A stretch of 55,090 bases of DNA from NCBI GenBank assembly GCA_964386005.1, contig CAYLSB010000024.1:1-55090 (forward strand). The letters run 5' to 3'. The DNA comes from FEN-1350 sp964386005 (GTDB taxonomy: Bacteria; Planctomycetota; Phycisphaerae; Sedimentisphaerales; Anaerohalosphaeraceae). This document shows, piece by piece, positions 1-8,445 of this stretch (positions within the stretch are counted from its first letter, which is position 1; each line of letters starts with the position of its first letter). A program made the translations under genes and the position numbers. Under the pieces are notes generated by a model. That model saw only the letters and a program-made list of their open reading frames with translations. It was not told where the DNA came from and did no database searches.

Positions 1-2
1 CG

Positions 3-2543
3 TATGCCACAGGTAATGTTTCAGGCAAAGTGAGAGTTGGAGGATTGGTCGGTTCGGATCCGATATCAGTGGGAAATAATCCAATCGAGTCGATCATTCA
101 TTGTTATGCTACCGGCTCTGTCGCGGGTGAGGAATATGTCGGGGGGCTGATAGGTCGAACTGAATCCAACACGATTACAACATGTTACGCCACTGGGATA
201 GTAAGTGGGAAGGTGTGCGTCGGGGGTCTGGCTGGATGGAATTCCGGTGATATATCGTCGTGTTTTGCTACGGGTTCTTCCGAAGGGATTGAATCGATTG
301 GTGGTCTGGCTGGATATAATTTGGGTTCAATCAAGGATTGCTATGCAAAGGGATCCGTAATTGGGACTGGTCATTACATCGGCGGATTGGTCGGTTGGAA
401 CGATTGGGGTTCGATCATATCGTGTTTCTCTATTGGGACTGTTCAAGAAAATGCTACCGTCGGCGGACTCGTTGGATACAATTATTCTGGTTCGGTTTCC
501 ATTTCCTTTTGGGATATCCAAACCTCCAGCCAGATAACCAGCGACGGCGGTACGGGTCTGACCACGAGCGAAATGAAAACCCAAAGTACCTTCACGAATG
601 CCGGTTGGGATTTTGGATCTATCTGGATGATCTGTGCTGACAAGGATTATCCTCACCTCCAATGGGAAGGCATTACATGTTCAAAATATTCCGGCGGTTC
701 AGGAACGCCTGAAGATCCTTATCAAATCGCCACACCCGCCGACTGGCAGGAATTGATGAACACCTCTGCTGATTGGGGCAAATCCTTCGTCTTGATGAAT
801 GATATTGATCTATCCGATGTGACTTTGGCGCCGATAGCCCCTGATATGAATATCGCTTCCGGATTTCAGGGAATAGCCTTTTTCGGTACCTTTGACGGGA
901 ACGGGAATGTCATTCGTAATGCAATCATAAACCTGCCAGATAATGACTATGTCGGGCTTTTCGGACTTCTTGATTCTGGCGGCCAGATCAAAAACCTTGG
1001 TGTTGAGAATGTCGACATTTCCGGCTTCCATTATGTCGGCGGTCTAATAGGTAAGATTGGAATGAACAGTACGATTCGCGACTGTTATTCCTCTGGTTCT
1101 GTCAATGGACAGGATCATGTTGGGGGCCTAATCGGATGGAATGATGGAACTGTCAGATTTTGTTATAGTGAGAGTAAGGTAAATGGTGATTATCATGTTG
1201 GTGGCCTGGCAGGGTATAGCGGGGCTTTGACTGCGTCATCGTCTCTTATCGATAACTGTTTTGCCACAGGTGCTGTAGTCGGGGCAGAATCTCAAGTCGG
1301 CGGACTCGTTGGGCAAAATTCTTATGGGACAATTGCCATGAGTTACGCAACAGGCATGGTTAGTGGCAGCTCTTCTATAGGCGGTTTTGTGGGGTATAAT
1401 GCCTATGGCACGATCGTGTCCTGCTTCTGGGACACCCAAACCTCCGGACAAACTACAAGCGATGGAGGTACAGGAAAGACCACCGCCCAGATGAATACCC
1501 TTTCGACATATACCGATGCCGGATGGGATTTTGTCGGTGAGTCGGCCAACGGCACGGATGACATCTGGACGATGCCTACAGGCAGGTATCCGATCTGGTC
1601 GTGGAGGAAATGGGCTTTGATCGTTTCGCCCAACGGAGGTGAATCATATCCGATCGATTCCACTCATGATATTACTTGGAACGGTAATGGCATTGGGGAA
1701 AAAGTGTTGCTGCAATTCTCTGTGGATAATGGTAATACATGGATCGACATTGCATCGGGTGCAAACTCCGGTTCTTATTCATGGACGATCCCCATTACCT
1801 TGTCAGATACCTGCCTTGTCAAGATTTCCAGCTTGGATGAACCCTCGATCTTCGATATCAGCGACGCGCCCTTCTCAATTGTCAAACTGTCGGTCTATTT
1901 TGCCGACGCCCACCTGAAGGCGGCCGTAGAGGCGGCTCTCGGTGTAACGAATCCGACTGAAGCCGAAATGCTCAAGCTAATCCATCTTTCTGCGGTCAAG
2001 CGGGAAATCACAAGTTTGATCGGCCTGGAAACCGCCCTGAATCTCAATACCCTGAACCTGAATCAAAACAACGTGTCCGACCTTTCGCCTTTGTCCGGCT
2101 TGGCGAAACTCACTTCCCTGACCCTCTATTCAAATCAGATCGCCGATATCTCACCTCTGTCCGGTCTGACGCAACTCTATTACCTTGTGTTGAGTGCCAA
2201 CAACATTTCGGATATCAGTCCGTTGTCGGGATTGGCCAACCTGAAATATTTGTATATCAATTCCAATCCGATCCATGATTTCTCGGCCTTGACAAGCCAG
2301 ACAAAACTCAGGGAAATCTATGCCACGCGAACGGCCGTATTGACCAAAGAAACCTATCTGACCCATATTCCCGCCATACGCGCCAACAACCCGGATCTGA
2401 CCGTGTTCGAATACGATCCCGGATGCCAGACGACGATGAGTACTGATGTCAATAAGGACTGCCGGATCAATCTGGCGGACCTGGCGATGATGGCCCGGGA
2501 TTGGCTCAAATGCAACCACATCTACGAGGAAATGTGTCCCTAA
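3..2543 (+). CDS. GLUG-repeat / LRR / dockerin-like secreted protein (5' end outside window)
   Basis: A large, probably cell-surface or secreted protein. The frame is open to the left edge: codons from position 3 already read as a GLUG repeat (YATG...GGLVG), so a start at the GTG at 30 would be artificial. Two blocks of GLUG repeats (GGL[VAI]G...CYATG type) occupy about 3-500 and 1020-1440, each closed by an FWD-QTS-Q-TSDGGTG segment. Between them is a PYQI-type beta-helix lead-in. Around 1620 a module starts with SPNGGESY (Ser-Thr-rich Ig-like family). Around 2030-2330 there are four to five SDS22-type leucine-rich repeats (LSPLSGL / ISPLSGL). The last 30 residues hold one dockerin-like EF-hand (DVNKDC...DLA). 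Catalytic motifs are absent, so adhesion or matrix binding is the likely role (inference). The natural N terminus and signal peptide are not visible. Confidence 0.9.
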   Translation, partial: YATGNVSGKVRVGGLVGSDPISVGNNPIESIIHCYATGSVAGEEYVGGLIGRTESNTITTCYATGIVSGKVCVGGLAGWNSGDISSCFATGSSEGIESIGGLAGYNLGSIKDCYAKGSVIGTGHYIGGLVGWNDWGSIISCFSIGTVQENATVGGLVGYNYSGSVSISFWDIQTSSQITSDGGTGLTTSEMKTQSTFTNAGWDFGSIWMICADKDYPHLQWEGITCSKYSGGSGTPEDPYQIATPADWQELMNTSADWGKSFVLMNDIDLSDVTLAPIAPDMNIASGFQGIAFFGTFDGNGNVIRNAIINLPDNDYVGLFGLLDSGGQIKNLGVENVDISGFHYVGGLIGKIGMNSTIRDCYSSGSVNGQDHVGGLIGWNDGTVRFCYSESKVNGDYHVGGLAGYSGALTASSSLIDNCFATGAVVGAESQVGGLVGQNSYGTIAMSYATGMVSGSSSIGGFVGYNAYGTIVSCFWDTQTSGQTTSDGGTGKTTAQMNTLSTYTDAGWDFVGESANGTDDIWTMPTGRYPIWSWRKWALIVSPNGGESYPIDSTHDITWNGNGIGEKVLLQFSVDNGNTWIDIASGANSGSYSWTIPITLSDTCLVKISSLDEPSIFDISDAPFSIVKLSVYFADAHLKAAVEAALGVTNPTEAEMLKLIHLSAVKREITSLIGLETALNLNTLNLNQNNVSDLSPLSGLAKLTSLTLYSNQIADISPLSGLTQLYYLVLSANNISDISPLSGLANLKYLYINSNPIHDFSALTSQTKLREIYATRTAVLTKETYLTHIPAIRANNPDLTVFEYDPGCQTTMSTDVNKDCRINLADLAMMARDWLKCNHIYEEMCP

Positions 2544-2650
2544 TCTGAATTCGGACGAAAGGTTGATAGCACAAATATATCGTTATGTATATATTCGCAT
2601 AAACCCCGTCAACTATCCATGGAACAGCATGGTCTTATAATACCGCCCTC

Positions 2651-2679
2651 TTGACATTTTCCGAGGAAATGTTTATTAT
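2651..2679 (+). promoter_or_regulatory. Sigma-70-like promoter for the LamG/propeller gene
   Basis: TTGACA at 2651-2656, a 17-base spacer and TATTAT at 2674-2679, giving a leader of about 110 bases before the ATG at 2799. A short palindrome (AATTCGAATT core, about 2682-2692) sits at the expected start of transcription and could be an operator. Confidence 0.55.
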
Positions 2680-2798
2680 ATAATTCGAATTATTTGTATC
2701 GGAGAGGGCATAGGCAATCAAAATCGAATTAACGATCTGGTTTCGTTAGTCGAATACCTCTCTATAAGTTAATTCCACTTTTTTGTCGAGGAGATGTT

Positions 2799-5597
2799 AT
2801 GGATCGTTCTATTAAGAAAAACCGCCGTATCCCTGCGATGGCTGAACCGTTCGGCCGTAAAAAATGGACGTGCCTTGTAGCCGCCACGTGGATCGTTCTA
2901 ATGACGGTTCCGGTGATGGGCGACTTTGCGATCAACTTTGACGGTTCGGGCGATTACGTGGATACCGGCAAGATGGCCGGCGAGCTGGGACTTGGCGGTA
3001 ATGCGCCGCGAACCATTTCGGCATGGGTTTACACCCGCGCCAATACCGGAGGAGCGCCCTATCAGTTCGGGCAACTGGGATCCTGCAACACCGATTTTTC
3101 CAACCGGACGATCGGCGACAATCGATGGCGCGTCGAATATTATTGCACGTATTATGATATTGACATCAGCTCGTTTAACAAGTGGGTTCATTTCATTCAT
3201 GTCTATGAGAACGGCAACACGAAATATTATGTCAATGGGCAACTCGTCTTGAACTGGAATCATAGCACGCTGAACACAACCGATGTGCTTCCGCTGACGT
3301 TCGGCCGATGGGGGGACAGCACCTTTTTCAACGGAATGGTGGATGACGTACGGGTCTATAACCGTGCACTGACCGAGACCGAGGCGCAGTCGCTTTTCTG
3401 CGATGTCGAAGTGGCCGACGGATTGATCGGGCACTGGCCCTTCGAGGATGGCGCCGGGACAGCAGCGACCGATATCGTCGGCGGGAATCATGGGACGCTG
3501 ACGGGAGATGCATCCTGGGTGGTGTCCGACCTGGAGACAACGGAAATCATGACGAGCATCCAGCCGGATTTGATGATACGCACCGATAATGAACCCGGCT
3601 ACACCGGAGACAATGTGTATGACAATCTGACGGCCCAGAGCAAATCGCAGATTACCGGGCCGGGGTTGACGATGATTTTCGACATCCGCCTGGAAAATGA
3701 ACGGACGGCCGTGGATCAGATGGTGGTCACCGCCACCGGAGCCGGCGACGGCAATTGGGAGGTGAAAATCATCAATCCGGTCACCCTGAACGATATGACC
3801 AGCGCATTGGCTGCGGGCTGGACGACCGCCTTGAGTCCCAAAGCCGTGGTGGATTTGCAGGTACAGATCACGCCGAAGACGGCCTTGAATACCAATGGAG
3901 TTACAAAGGCGGTAACCATCGCGGCGGCGTCGATCAGTGATCCGGGCAAAGTGGATGCGGTCAAGGCGACCGCGTTATTTCAGAAAACGATCACGGCCAG
4001 TCTAAAACGGACCTATACAAGCAATGGCGATTTCGATCAGGGTCTGCTTGCCGGACTGGAACATCAAACGGTGGCCAACCAATTGCAGCTTTCCACGGCC
4101 TCCACGACACTGCCATTTATCTGGGTACCCAACAGCAATCAGGGAACGGTCTCGAAAGTGGATACGTCCACGGGACGGGAATTGGGCCGGTATCGAACCT
4201 GTCCGTCGAATCTGTATGGCAATCCTTCGCGAACAACGGTGGATCTGTACGGAAACTGCTGGGTGGCGAATCGTCGGATCGGTACGGCGGTTAAAATCGG
4301 ACTGCTGGAGAACGGCCAGTACATGGACCGCAACAATAACGGCAAGGTCGAAACATCGCAGGACCTTAACGGGGATGGGGATATTACCGGCGCCGAGATC
4401 CTGCCGTGGGGTATGGATGAATGCGTTCTCTGGGAAGTCGTGGTGATTCCGGGTCGCGAAGGTACATATTTCCCAGGACAGTTCACGCATATCGGGACCA
4501 ATCCCAACGATCTATACGCCAACGACGACTGGAATCCGGGACCGCGATCGGTGGCGATTGACAAGAATAACAATCTCTGGCTCGGCACATCCGCCACAAA
4601 AATGTTTTATTTTGTTGAAGGAGCAACCGGCCAGATTCTCAAGTCGATTGACACATCCTCGGTGAATCATACAGCATACGGCGCGGTGATCGACACCAAC
4701 GGGATCGTCTGGTCGTCCGGCGGAGACAAAAACCACATCCTGCGGCTGGACACGGCGACCGGAGCGTTCACACGAATCGACGTTCCACACTACACGTATG
4801 GACTCGGTCTGGACAAGCAGGGACATCTGTACGTGTCGGGTTGGACATCCTCGGTCCTTACGCAAATCAATATACAAACCGGCGCCATCCTATGGACCAA
4901 ACCGGGAGTGTATCAATCCCGTGGGATCGGCTGCACGGACGACGGCGATGTGTGGGTGGCCAACTCCGGCCCCGGGACGGTCACACGGTGGAGTATTGAC
5001 GGCGTGATCAAGGCAACGATCAATGTTGGTAATCAACCGACGGGCGTCTCGATTGACAAGGATGGGTACGTATGGGCTGTAAATCTCGGGGATGAATATA
5101 TCGAGAGAATCGATCCGGCGACCAATCTGGTCGATCTGTCCAAGAAGATCGTTGGGACCAACCATTACGGGTATAGCGATATGACGGGTATCGTATCGCG
5201 ATCGACGACCACGCGGATCGGAACCTGGAATCTGATCCACAACACCAAGCAGTTCGGTTCGGCCTGGGGTATCGTATCCTGGAATGCCGATCAGCCCAAG
5301 AACACCTTTATCGGCGTGCGTGTTCGCAGCTCCGATGATCGGCGGAACTGGTCGCTGTGGGAATCGGTGAACAACTACGAGGCATTGCGGAACACGCCGG
5401 CGGGACGTTATCTGAATGTCGAACTAACCATGCAGAGCGCTAAGGAAGGAGCAATGCCGATTCTATATGATCTCACGGTCGGAGCCGGGCCCATCTGCGG
5501 GGATTTGGATCACCCGTATCCGACGGGAGATATCAATCACGACTGCGATGTGAACATGTTGGATCTGGCCTTGCTGGGCGAGAATTGGTTGTTGTAG
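2799..5597 (+). CDS. Secreted LamG / beta-propeller / dockerin-like protein
   Basis: A 932-residue exported protein. The ATG follows GAGGAG at good spacing. The N terminus has basic residues and a hydrophobic stretch (about 28-42) consistent with a signal peptide with a long n-region. Residues about 44-200 form a LamG/concanavalin-like domain (NFDGSGDYV at the start, VRVYNRAL near the end). The middle (about 430-800) has repeated segments such as VAIDKNNNLWLG, VSIDKDGYVWAV and LGLDKQGHLYVSG, typical of NHL/Vgb-like propeller blades. A DxNxNGxxxxxxDLNGDGD loop near residue 515 looks calcium-binding. The last 30 residues carry one EF-hand tag (DINHDCDVNMLDLA). The role is probably carbohydrate binding or sensing outside the cell. 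No hydrolase motif was seen. Confidence 0.88.
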   Translation: MDRSIKKNRRIPAMAEPFGRKKWTCLVAATWIVLMTVPVMGDFAINFDGSGDYVDTGKMAGELGLGGNAPRTISAWVYTRANTGGAPYQFGQLGSCNTDFSNRTIGDNRWRVEYYCTYYDIDISSFNKWVHFIHVYENGNTKYYVNGQLVLNWNHSTLNTTDVLPLTFGRWGDSTFFNGMVDDVRVYNRALTETEAQSLFCDVEVADGLIGHWPFEDGAGTAATDIVGGNHGTLTGDASWVVSDLETTEIMTSIQPDLMIRTDNEPGYTGDNVYDNLTAQSKSQITGPGLTMIFDIRLENERTAVDQMVVTATGAGDGNWEVKIINPVTLNDMTSALAAGWTTALSPKAVVDLQVQITPKTALNTNGVTKAVTIAAASISDPGKVDAVKATALFQKTITASLKRTYTSNGDFDQGLLAGLEHQTVANQLQLSTASTTLPFIWVPNSNQGTVSKVDTSTGRELGRYRTCPSNLYGNPSRTTVDLYGNCWVANRRIGTAVKIGLLENGQYMDRNNNGKVETSQDLNGDGDITGAEILPWGMDECVLWEVVVIPGREGTYFPGQFTHIGTNPNDLYANDDWNPGPRSVAIDKNNNLWLGTSATKMFYFVEGATGQILKSIDTSSVNHTAYGAVIDTNGIVWSSGGDKNHILRLDTATGAFTRIDVPHYTYGLGLDKQGHLYVSGWTSSVLTQINIQTGAILWTKPGVYQSRGIGCTDDGDVWVANSGPGTVTRWSIDGVIKATINVGNQPTGVSIDKDGYVWAVNLGDEYIERIDPATNLVDLSKKIVGTNHYGYSDMTGIVSRSTTTRIGTWNLIHNTKQFGSAWGIVSWNADQPKNTFIGVRVRSSDDRRNWSLWESVNNYEALRNTPAGRYLNVELTMQSAKEGAMPILYDLTVGAGPICGDLDHPYPTGDINHDCDVNMLDLALLGENWLL

Positions 5598-5628
5598 TTG
5601 CCATCAGATTGAAAACGCGGAAAGTTCA

Positions 5629-5661
5629 AGCCCCCTGTAACATTTTGCCGGGGGCTTTTTT
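5629..5661 (+). terminator. Intrinsic terminator after the LamG/propeller gene
   Basis: An AGCCCCC / GGGGGCT stem with a 14-base loop is followed by six T, 32 bases after the stop codon. Confidence 0.85.
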
Positions 5662-5790
5662 GCGCGCAGCAGTTGATATAGAGGAAGAGAATCAAATATC
5701 AAAGTGTGGTGCTAAACGGACAACGGACAGTGGGCAAGAGGTTTTTGAAACAGTATGATGTGTCAAAACCGAAAGGCAGGAGCAAGTTCG

Positions 5791-5850
5791 ATGACCAAGC
5801 ACTACACCAAAGAGTTTCGGTGGCAGGGGCGGACGGCGTCCGCCCCATGA
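5791..5850 (+). pseudogene. Transposase-like start fragment
   Basis: A 19-codon ORF with a good Shine-Dalgarno (AGGAG) begins MTKHYTKEFR, which resembles the first residues of IS3-type OrfA transposases. It then runs straight into a GC-rich palindrome and stops. No further transposase sequence is present in any frame, so at best this is the scar of an insertion sequence. The similarity rests on ten residues and could be chance. Confidence 0.3.
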
Positions 5851-5875
5851 AAAAAAGGGCACACACCGTGTGCCC
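5826..5875. repeat. Two adjacent REP-like palindromes
   Basis: GGGGCGGAC / GTCCGCCCC (5826-5846, 3-base loop) and GGGCACAC / GTGTGCCC (5857-5875, 3-base loop) lie ten bases apart in a gene-free stretch. The form, a perfect GC-rich hairpin followed by a CTACA tail, is that of dispersed REP-type elements. Copy number elsewhere in the genome cannot be seen. Confidence 0.55.
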
Positions 5876-5990
5876 CTACATTCCCGCCAATCCCCCGTGA
5901 TCACATCATCTTCGGGTAATTCCTTGAAATAATCCGCAGCATTCAGCGTTTATTCCTTCAAAGAGAATCTTGTCGAACCACAAAGATTTC

Positions 5991-6019
5991 TTGTTGACAG
6001 TCCATAGAAATGCTATACT
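5991..6019 (+). promoter_or_regulatory. Promoter for the small lipoprotein
   Basis: TTGTTG (5991-5996), a 17-base spacer and TATACT (6014-6019) lie upstream of the ATG at 6053. A better -35 match (TTGACA, 5994-5999) would leave only 14 bases of spacer. Confidence 0.5.
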
Positions 6020-6052
6020 GACAGCGTGGCCAGAGGTTTAGGGAGGTCCTGT

Positions 6053-6457
6053 ATGCATAAATCAATGCGATTGGTTTTGGGGTTGCTGCTGGCGCTGGCC
6101 CTTGCGGCCGGTTCCAGCGGATGCGGGATGATCGGCGGAGCGCTGCTCGGCGGGATCATCGGACATCAATCCGGCGAAGCGTTGGCCGGCGCCCTGATCG
6201 GCGGCGCCATCGGCGGGGCCGGCGAGATCGCATCGGCCATCGGGGAGATGTGCGAACCCAGGGAATGCCACTCATGCCAGACCGTCACGACTTGTACAAC
6301 CTGCCGTCATTCCGTCGTGGTCCATGTGGTCAACAATAACGGCTCCTATACGCCGGTAAACCTGACGCGCCGCGGCGATGAATATATCGGCCCGCGGGGA
6401 GAATATTACCACGGCCTGCCCACGCAGGAACAGCTCCAGCCGTATTATGGACTTTAA
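6053..6457 (+). CDS. Small glycine-zipper lipoprotein
   Basis: A 134-residue predicted lipoprotein. I chose the ATG at 6053 because GGAGG stands 6 bases upstream and the product then begins with a compact signal peptide. The lipobox ends at C24 (GSSGC), so the mature N terminus would be lipidated. Residues 25-65 are Gly/Ala-rich with GxxxG spacing (GGALLGGIIG, GALIGGAIGG), as in glycine-zipper membrane proteins. A cluster of Cys follows (CEPRECHSC, CTTC), and the C terminus is polar with two Tyr-rich stretches. It stands alone between two non-coding gaps. The function is unknown; an envelope structural role is possible. Confidence 0.75.
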   Translation: MHKSMRLVLGLLLALALAAGSSGCGMIGGALLGGIIGHQSGEALAGALIGGAIGGAGEIASAIGEMCEPRECHSCQTVTTCTTCRHSVVVHVVNNNGSYTPVNLTRRGDEYIGPRGEYYHGLPTQEQLQPYYGL

Positions 6458-6859
6458 CCGGACTGGCGTGGCGATAATTTCACATTTCCCTGTTAATTAT
6501 TTGTTCTGATTACCGACAAATGTATGGATGATCCGGGCCAACCTGGTCGTCTATCGGCGCCGCCCTCGCCAAGAAATCCTTTACCAAGGAACAGCCATCT
6601 ACATGGATACGATTCCATTAGTGATGTTCGTCAGGTGGGGGGCAGATTGAAGACTCTGAAAAAAAATATTTGATTTTCCGAAACTTTTCTTATTGACGCC
6701 CGATATAAATGAATAGAATTGCACTATATCTGGTAATGATGTCGTATCCCAGTCATAGGTATAGTGGTTTGGAGCCGGGATTCTTGATTCCGGACAGAAT
6801 TGAATGAATATTGATTGGTTGCGGAAACCAATTTGTAATAACATAGGAGACGTGATTTT
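6458..6859. other. Gene-free interval
   Basis: About 400 bases without a convincing ORF or hairpin. The right half is AT-rich, and a TTGACG (6693-6698) with TAGAAT (6714-6719) at 15-base spacing is a weak promoter candidate for the downstream radical SAM gene. GGAG near 6846 is that gene's ribosome binding site. Confidence 0.4.
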
Positions 6860-8230
6860 ATGTCTAAACCTTGTTCAGGAGACGATGTCTCATCCCTCCA
6901 ATGTTCTTCCTTGTGTTGTCCCGGAGGTGACGACGAACCTCCGCCATGTAGTACGGAGGAAATCACAAGGGAGAAGATCGCTCCTTCCATCTCTCCGGTA
7001 ATTCAGCGTCCGGCCAAATGGCAGGACTGGCGATGGCAAATCGGTCGCAGAATCCGGAACCTTGATCAGTTGTTATCCTTTTTTCCTTCGTTGCGGGAGC
7101 AGGCCGCGCTGTGCGATGTCATCAACCGCTATCCGATGGCCATCACGCCGTATTATGCGGGATTGATCCGCCGCGCGGACATGTCAGATCCGGTTTTTCA
7201 AATGTGTGTCCCCCAAGCGCGGGAAATGGTCGATCCTCCGTTTTTGCGGCCGGATCCACTGGAAGAAGGAATGGACATGCCCGTTCCTGGGCTTGTTCAT
7301 CGGTACCAGGATCGTGCGCTGTTGATCGCCACGACCATGTGTTCGATGTACTGCCGTCACTGCACTCGCAAGCGCGTCGCGGGGACCCGCGAAAGCAGTA
7401 TCTCCAAGCGACGTCTCACACAGGTTGTCGAGTATCTCCGCCAGCACCCGGAAATCAGCGACGTAATCATCTCGGGCGGCGATCCGCTGGTGATGAGTAC
7501 CGAGCAACTGGAGCTCGTGCTGTCGCATATTCGTCAGGTTCCGACGGTGGATGTCATCCGGATCGGAACTCGTACACCGGTTGTACTGCCCATGCGGATC
7601 ACCGATGACTTGACCCATATGCTCCGCAAGTACCACCCGATTTGGATTAACACGCACTTCAACCACCCGCAGGAGCTGACTCCCGAAGCTGCAGAAGCAT
7701 GCCGCAGGTTGGTTGACGCCGGGGCACCGATGGGGAATCAGTCGGTTTTGTTGCGAGGCGTCAACGATGATCCGAAAATCATTGAGCAGCTCTGCCGCGG
7801 CCTGGTCCGTATGCGTGTCCGGCCGTACTACCTGTATCAGTGCGATCTGGTTCGAGGGGTTGAACATTTCCGTACGCCGCTTTCGCGCGGGATCGAGATC
7901 ATGGAATATCTTCGCGGACGAGTCAGTGGTATCGCAATTCCAACGTTTGTTGTCGATGCCCCGCATGGCGGCGGGAAGATCCCTGTATTGCCGAATTACG
8001 TGGTTTCGATGAGCCCAACTCACACGGTTATCCGCAACTTTGAAGGCATGCTCATCGCCTATCCGGAACCCTATTCGCAATGGACCAACCAAGGTCAGGC
8101 CCCTCACGAGGCCTCGTCGCCCGGCGTCTGGGAAATGGCCAGCGGCCAGTACAGCCGTATCCAGCCCATGCAAACCGTTCGCCAGCAGCGACGAGAACGG
8201 ATTTGCCAGGGACACTCCGACGCTTTTTGA
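6860..8230 (+). CDS. kamA: Lysine 2,3-aminomutase family radical SAM enzyme
   Basis: A 456-residue member of the KamA family, which moves the 2-amino group of lysine to C3 using S-adenosylmethionine, a [4Fe-4S] cluster and PLP. The cluster motif is C161-x3-C165-x2-C168 (CSMYCRHC). The PLP lysine is K373 in GGGKIP, and the GGDPL motif lies near 207. Length and motif order match full-length lysine 2,3-aminomutase rather than the shorter EF-P enzyme EpmB. The first 30 residues are unusual, with five Cys (5, 15, 19, 20, 30). No lysine-fermentation genes, ablB-type acetyltransferase or EF-P gene lie beside it, so the pathway (beta-lysine osmolyte or other) cannot be told from context. Confidence 0.88.
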   Translation: MSKPCSGDDVSSLQCSSLCCPGGDDEPPPCSTEEITREKIAPSISPVIQRPAKWQDWRWQIGRRIRNLDQLLSFFPSLREQAALCDVINRYPMAITPYYAGLIRRADMSDPVFQMCVPQAREMVDPPFLRPDPLEEGMDMPVPGLVHRYQDRALLIATTMCSMYCRHCTRKRVAGTRESSISKRRLTQVVEYLRQHPEISDVIISGGDPLVMSTEQLELVLSHIRQVPTVDVIRIGTRTPVVLPMRITDDLTHMLRKYHPIWINTHFNHPQELTPEAAEACRRLVDAGAPMGNQSVLLRGVNDDPKIIEQLCRGLVRMRVRPYYLYQCDLVRGVEHFRTPLSRGIEIMEYLRGRVSGIAIPTFVVDAPHGGGKIPVLPNYVVSMSPTHTVIRNFEGMLIAYPEPYSQWTNQGQAPHEASSPGVWEMASGQYSRIQPMQTVRQQRRERICQGHSDAF

Positions 8231-8243
8231 TTGAGGTTATGTC

Positions 8244-8308
8244 ACTCCCTTGAGCCGCCGAAATCGCGGTCGATATCCCCGATACCCGCGGCCAAGGGAG
8301 TTTTTTTT
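8244..8308 (+). terminator. Terminator after kamA
   Basis: ACTCCCTTG (from 8244) pairs with CAAGGGAGT (8292-8300, slightly before the T run), and the stem extends inward through CCGC/GCGG. It is followed by eight T. It starts 13 bases after the kamA stop. Confidence 0.8.
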
Positions 8309-8445
8309 GACAGAAATCAAAATGCCCAAGTTACCATTTGCATTCCGCAGGCACAATCCAATCGGAGATTATCTGTTCTCCAGAAAAGAATAGGCAAATT
8401 CGCCGCATGTTGAATGAATACTGAAAGATAATCGGTAGGCTGCTT

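Noticed and set aside
3..1440. CRISPR or DNA-level tandem array in the GLUG region.
   Set aside because: The repetition is at protein level, with varying spacing and base sequence and an open frame throughout.
2450..2543. Cellulosome dockerin.
   Set aside because: Only one calcium loop is present in each of the four proteins and no cohesin domain is found in the window.
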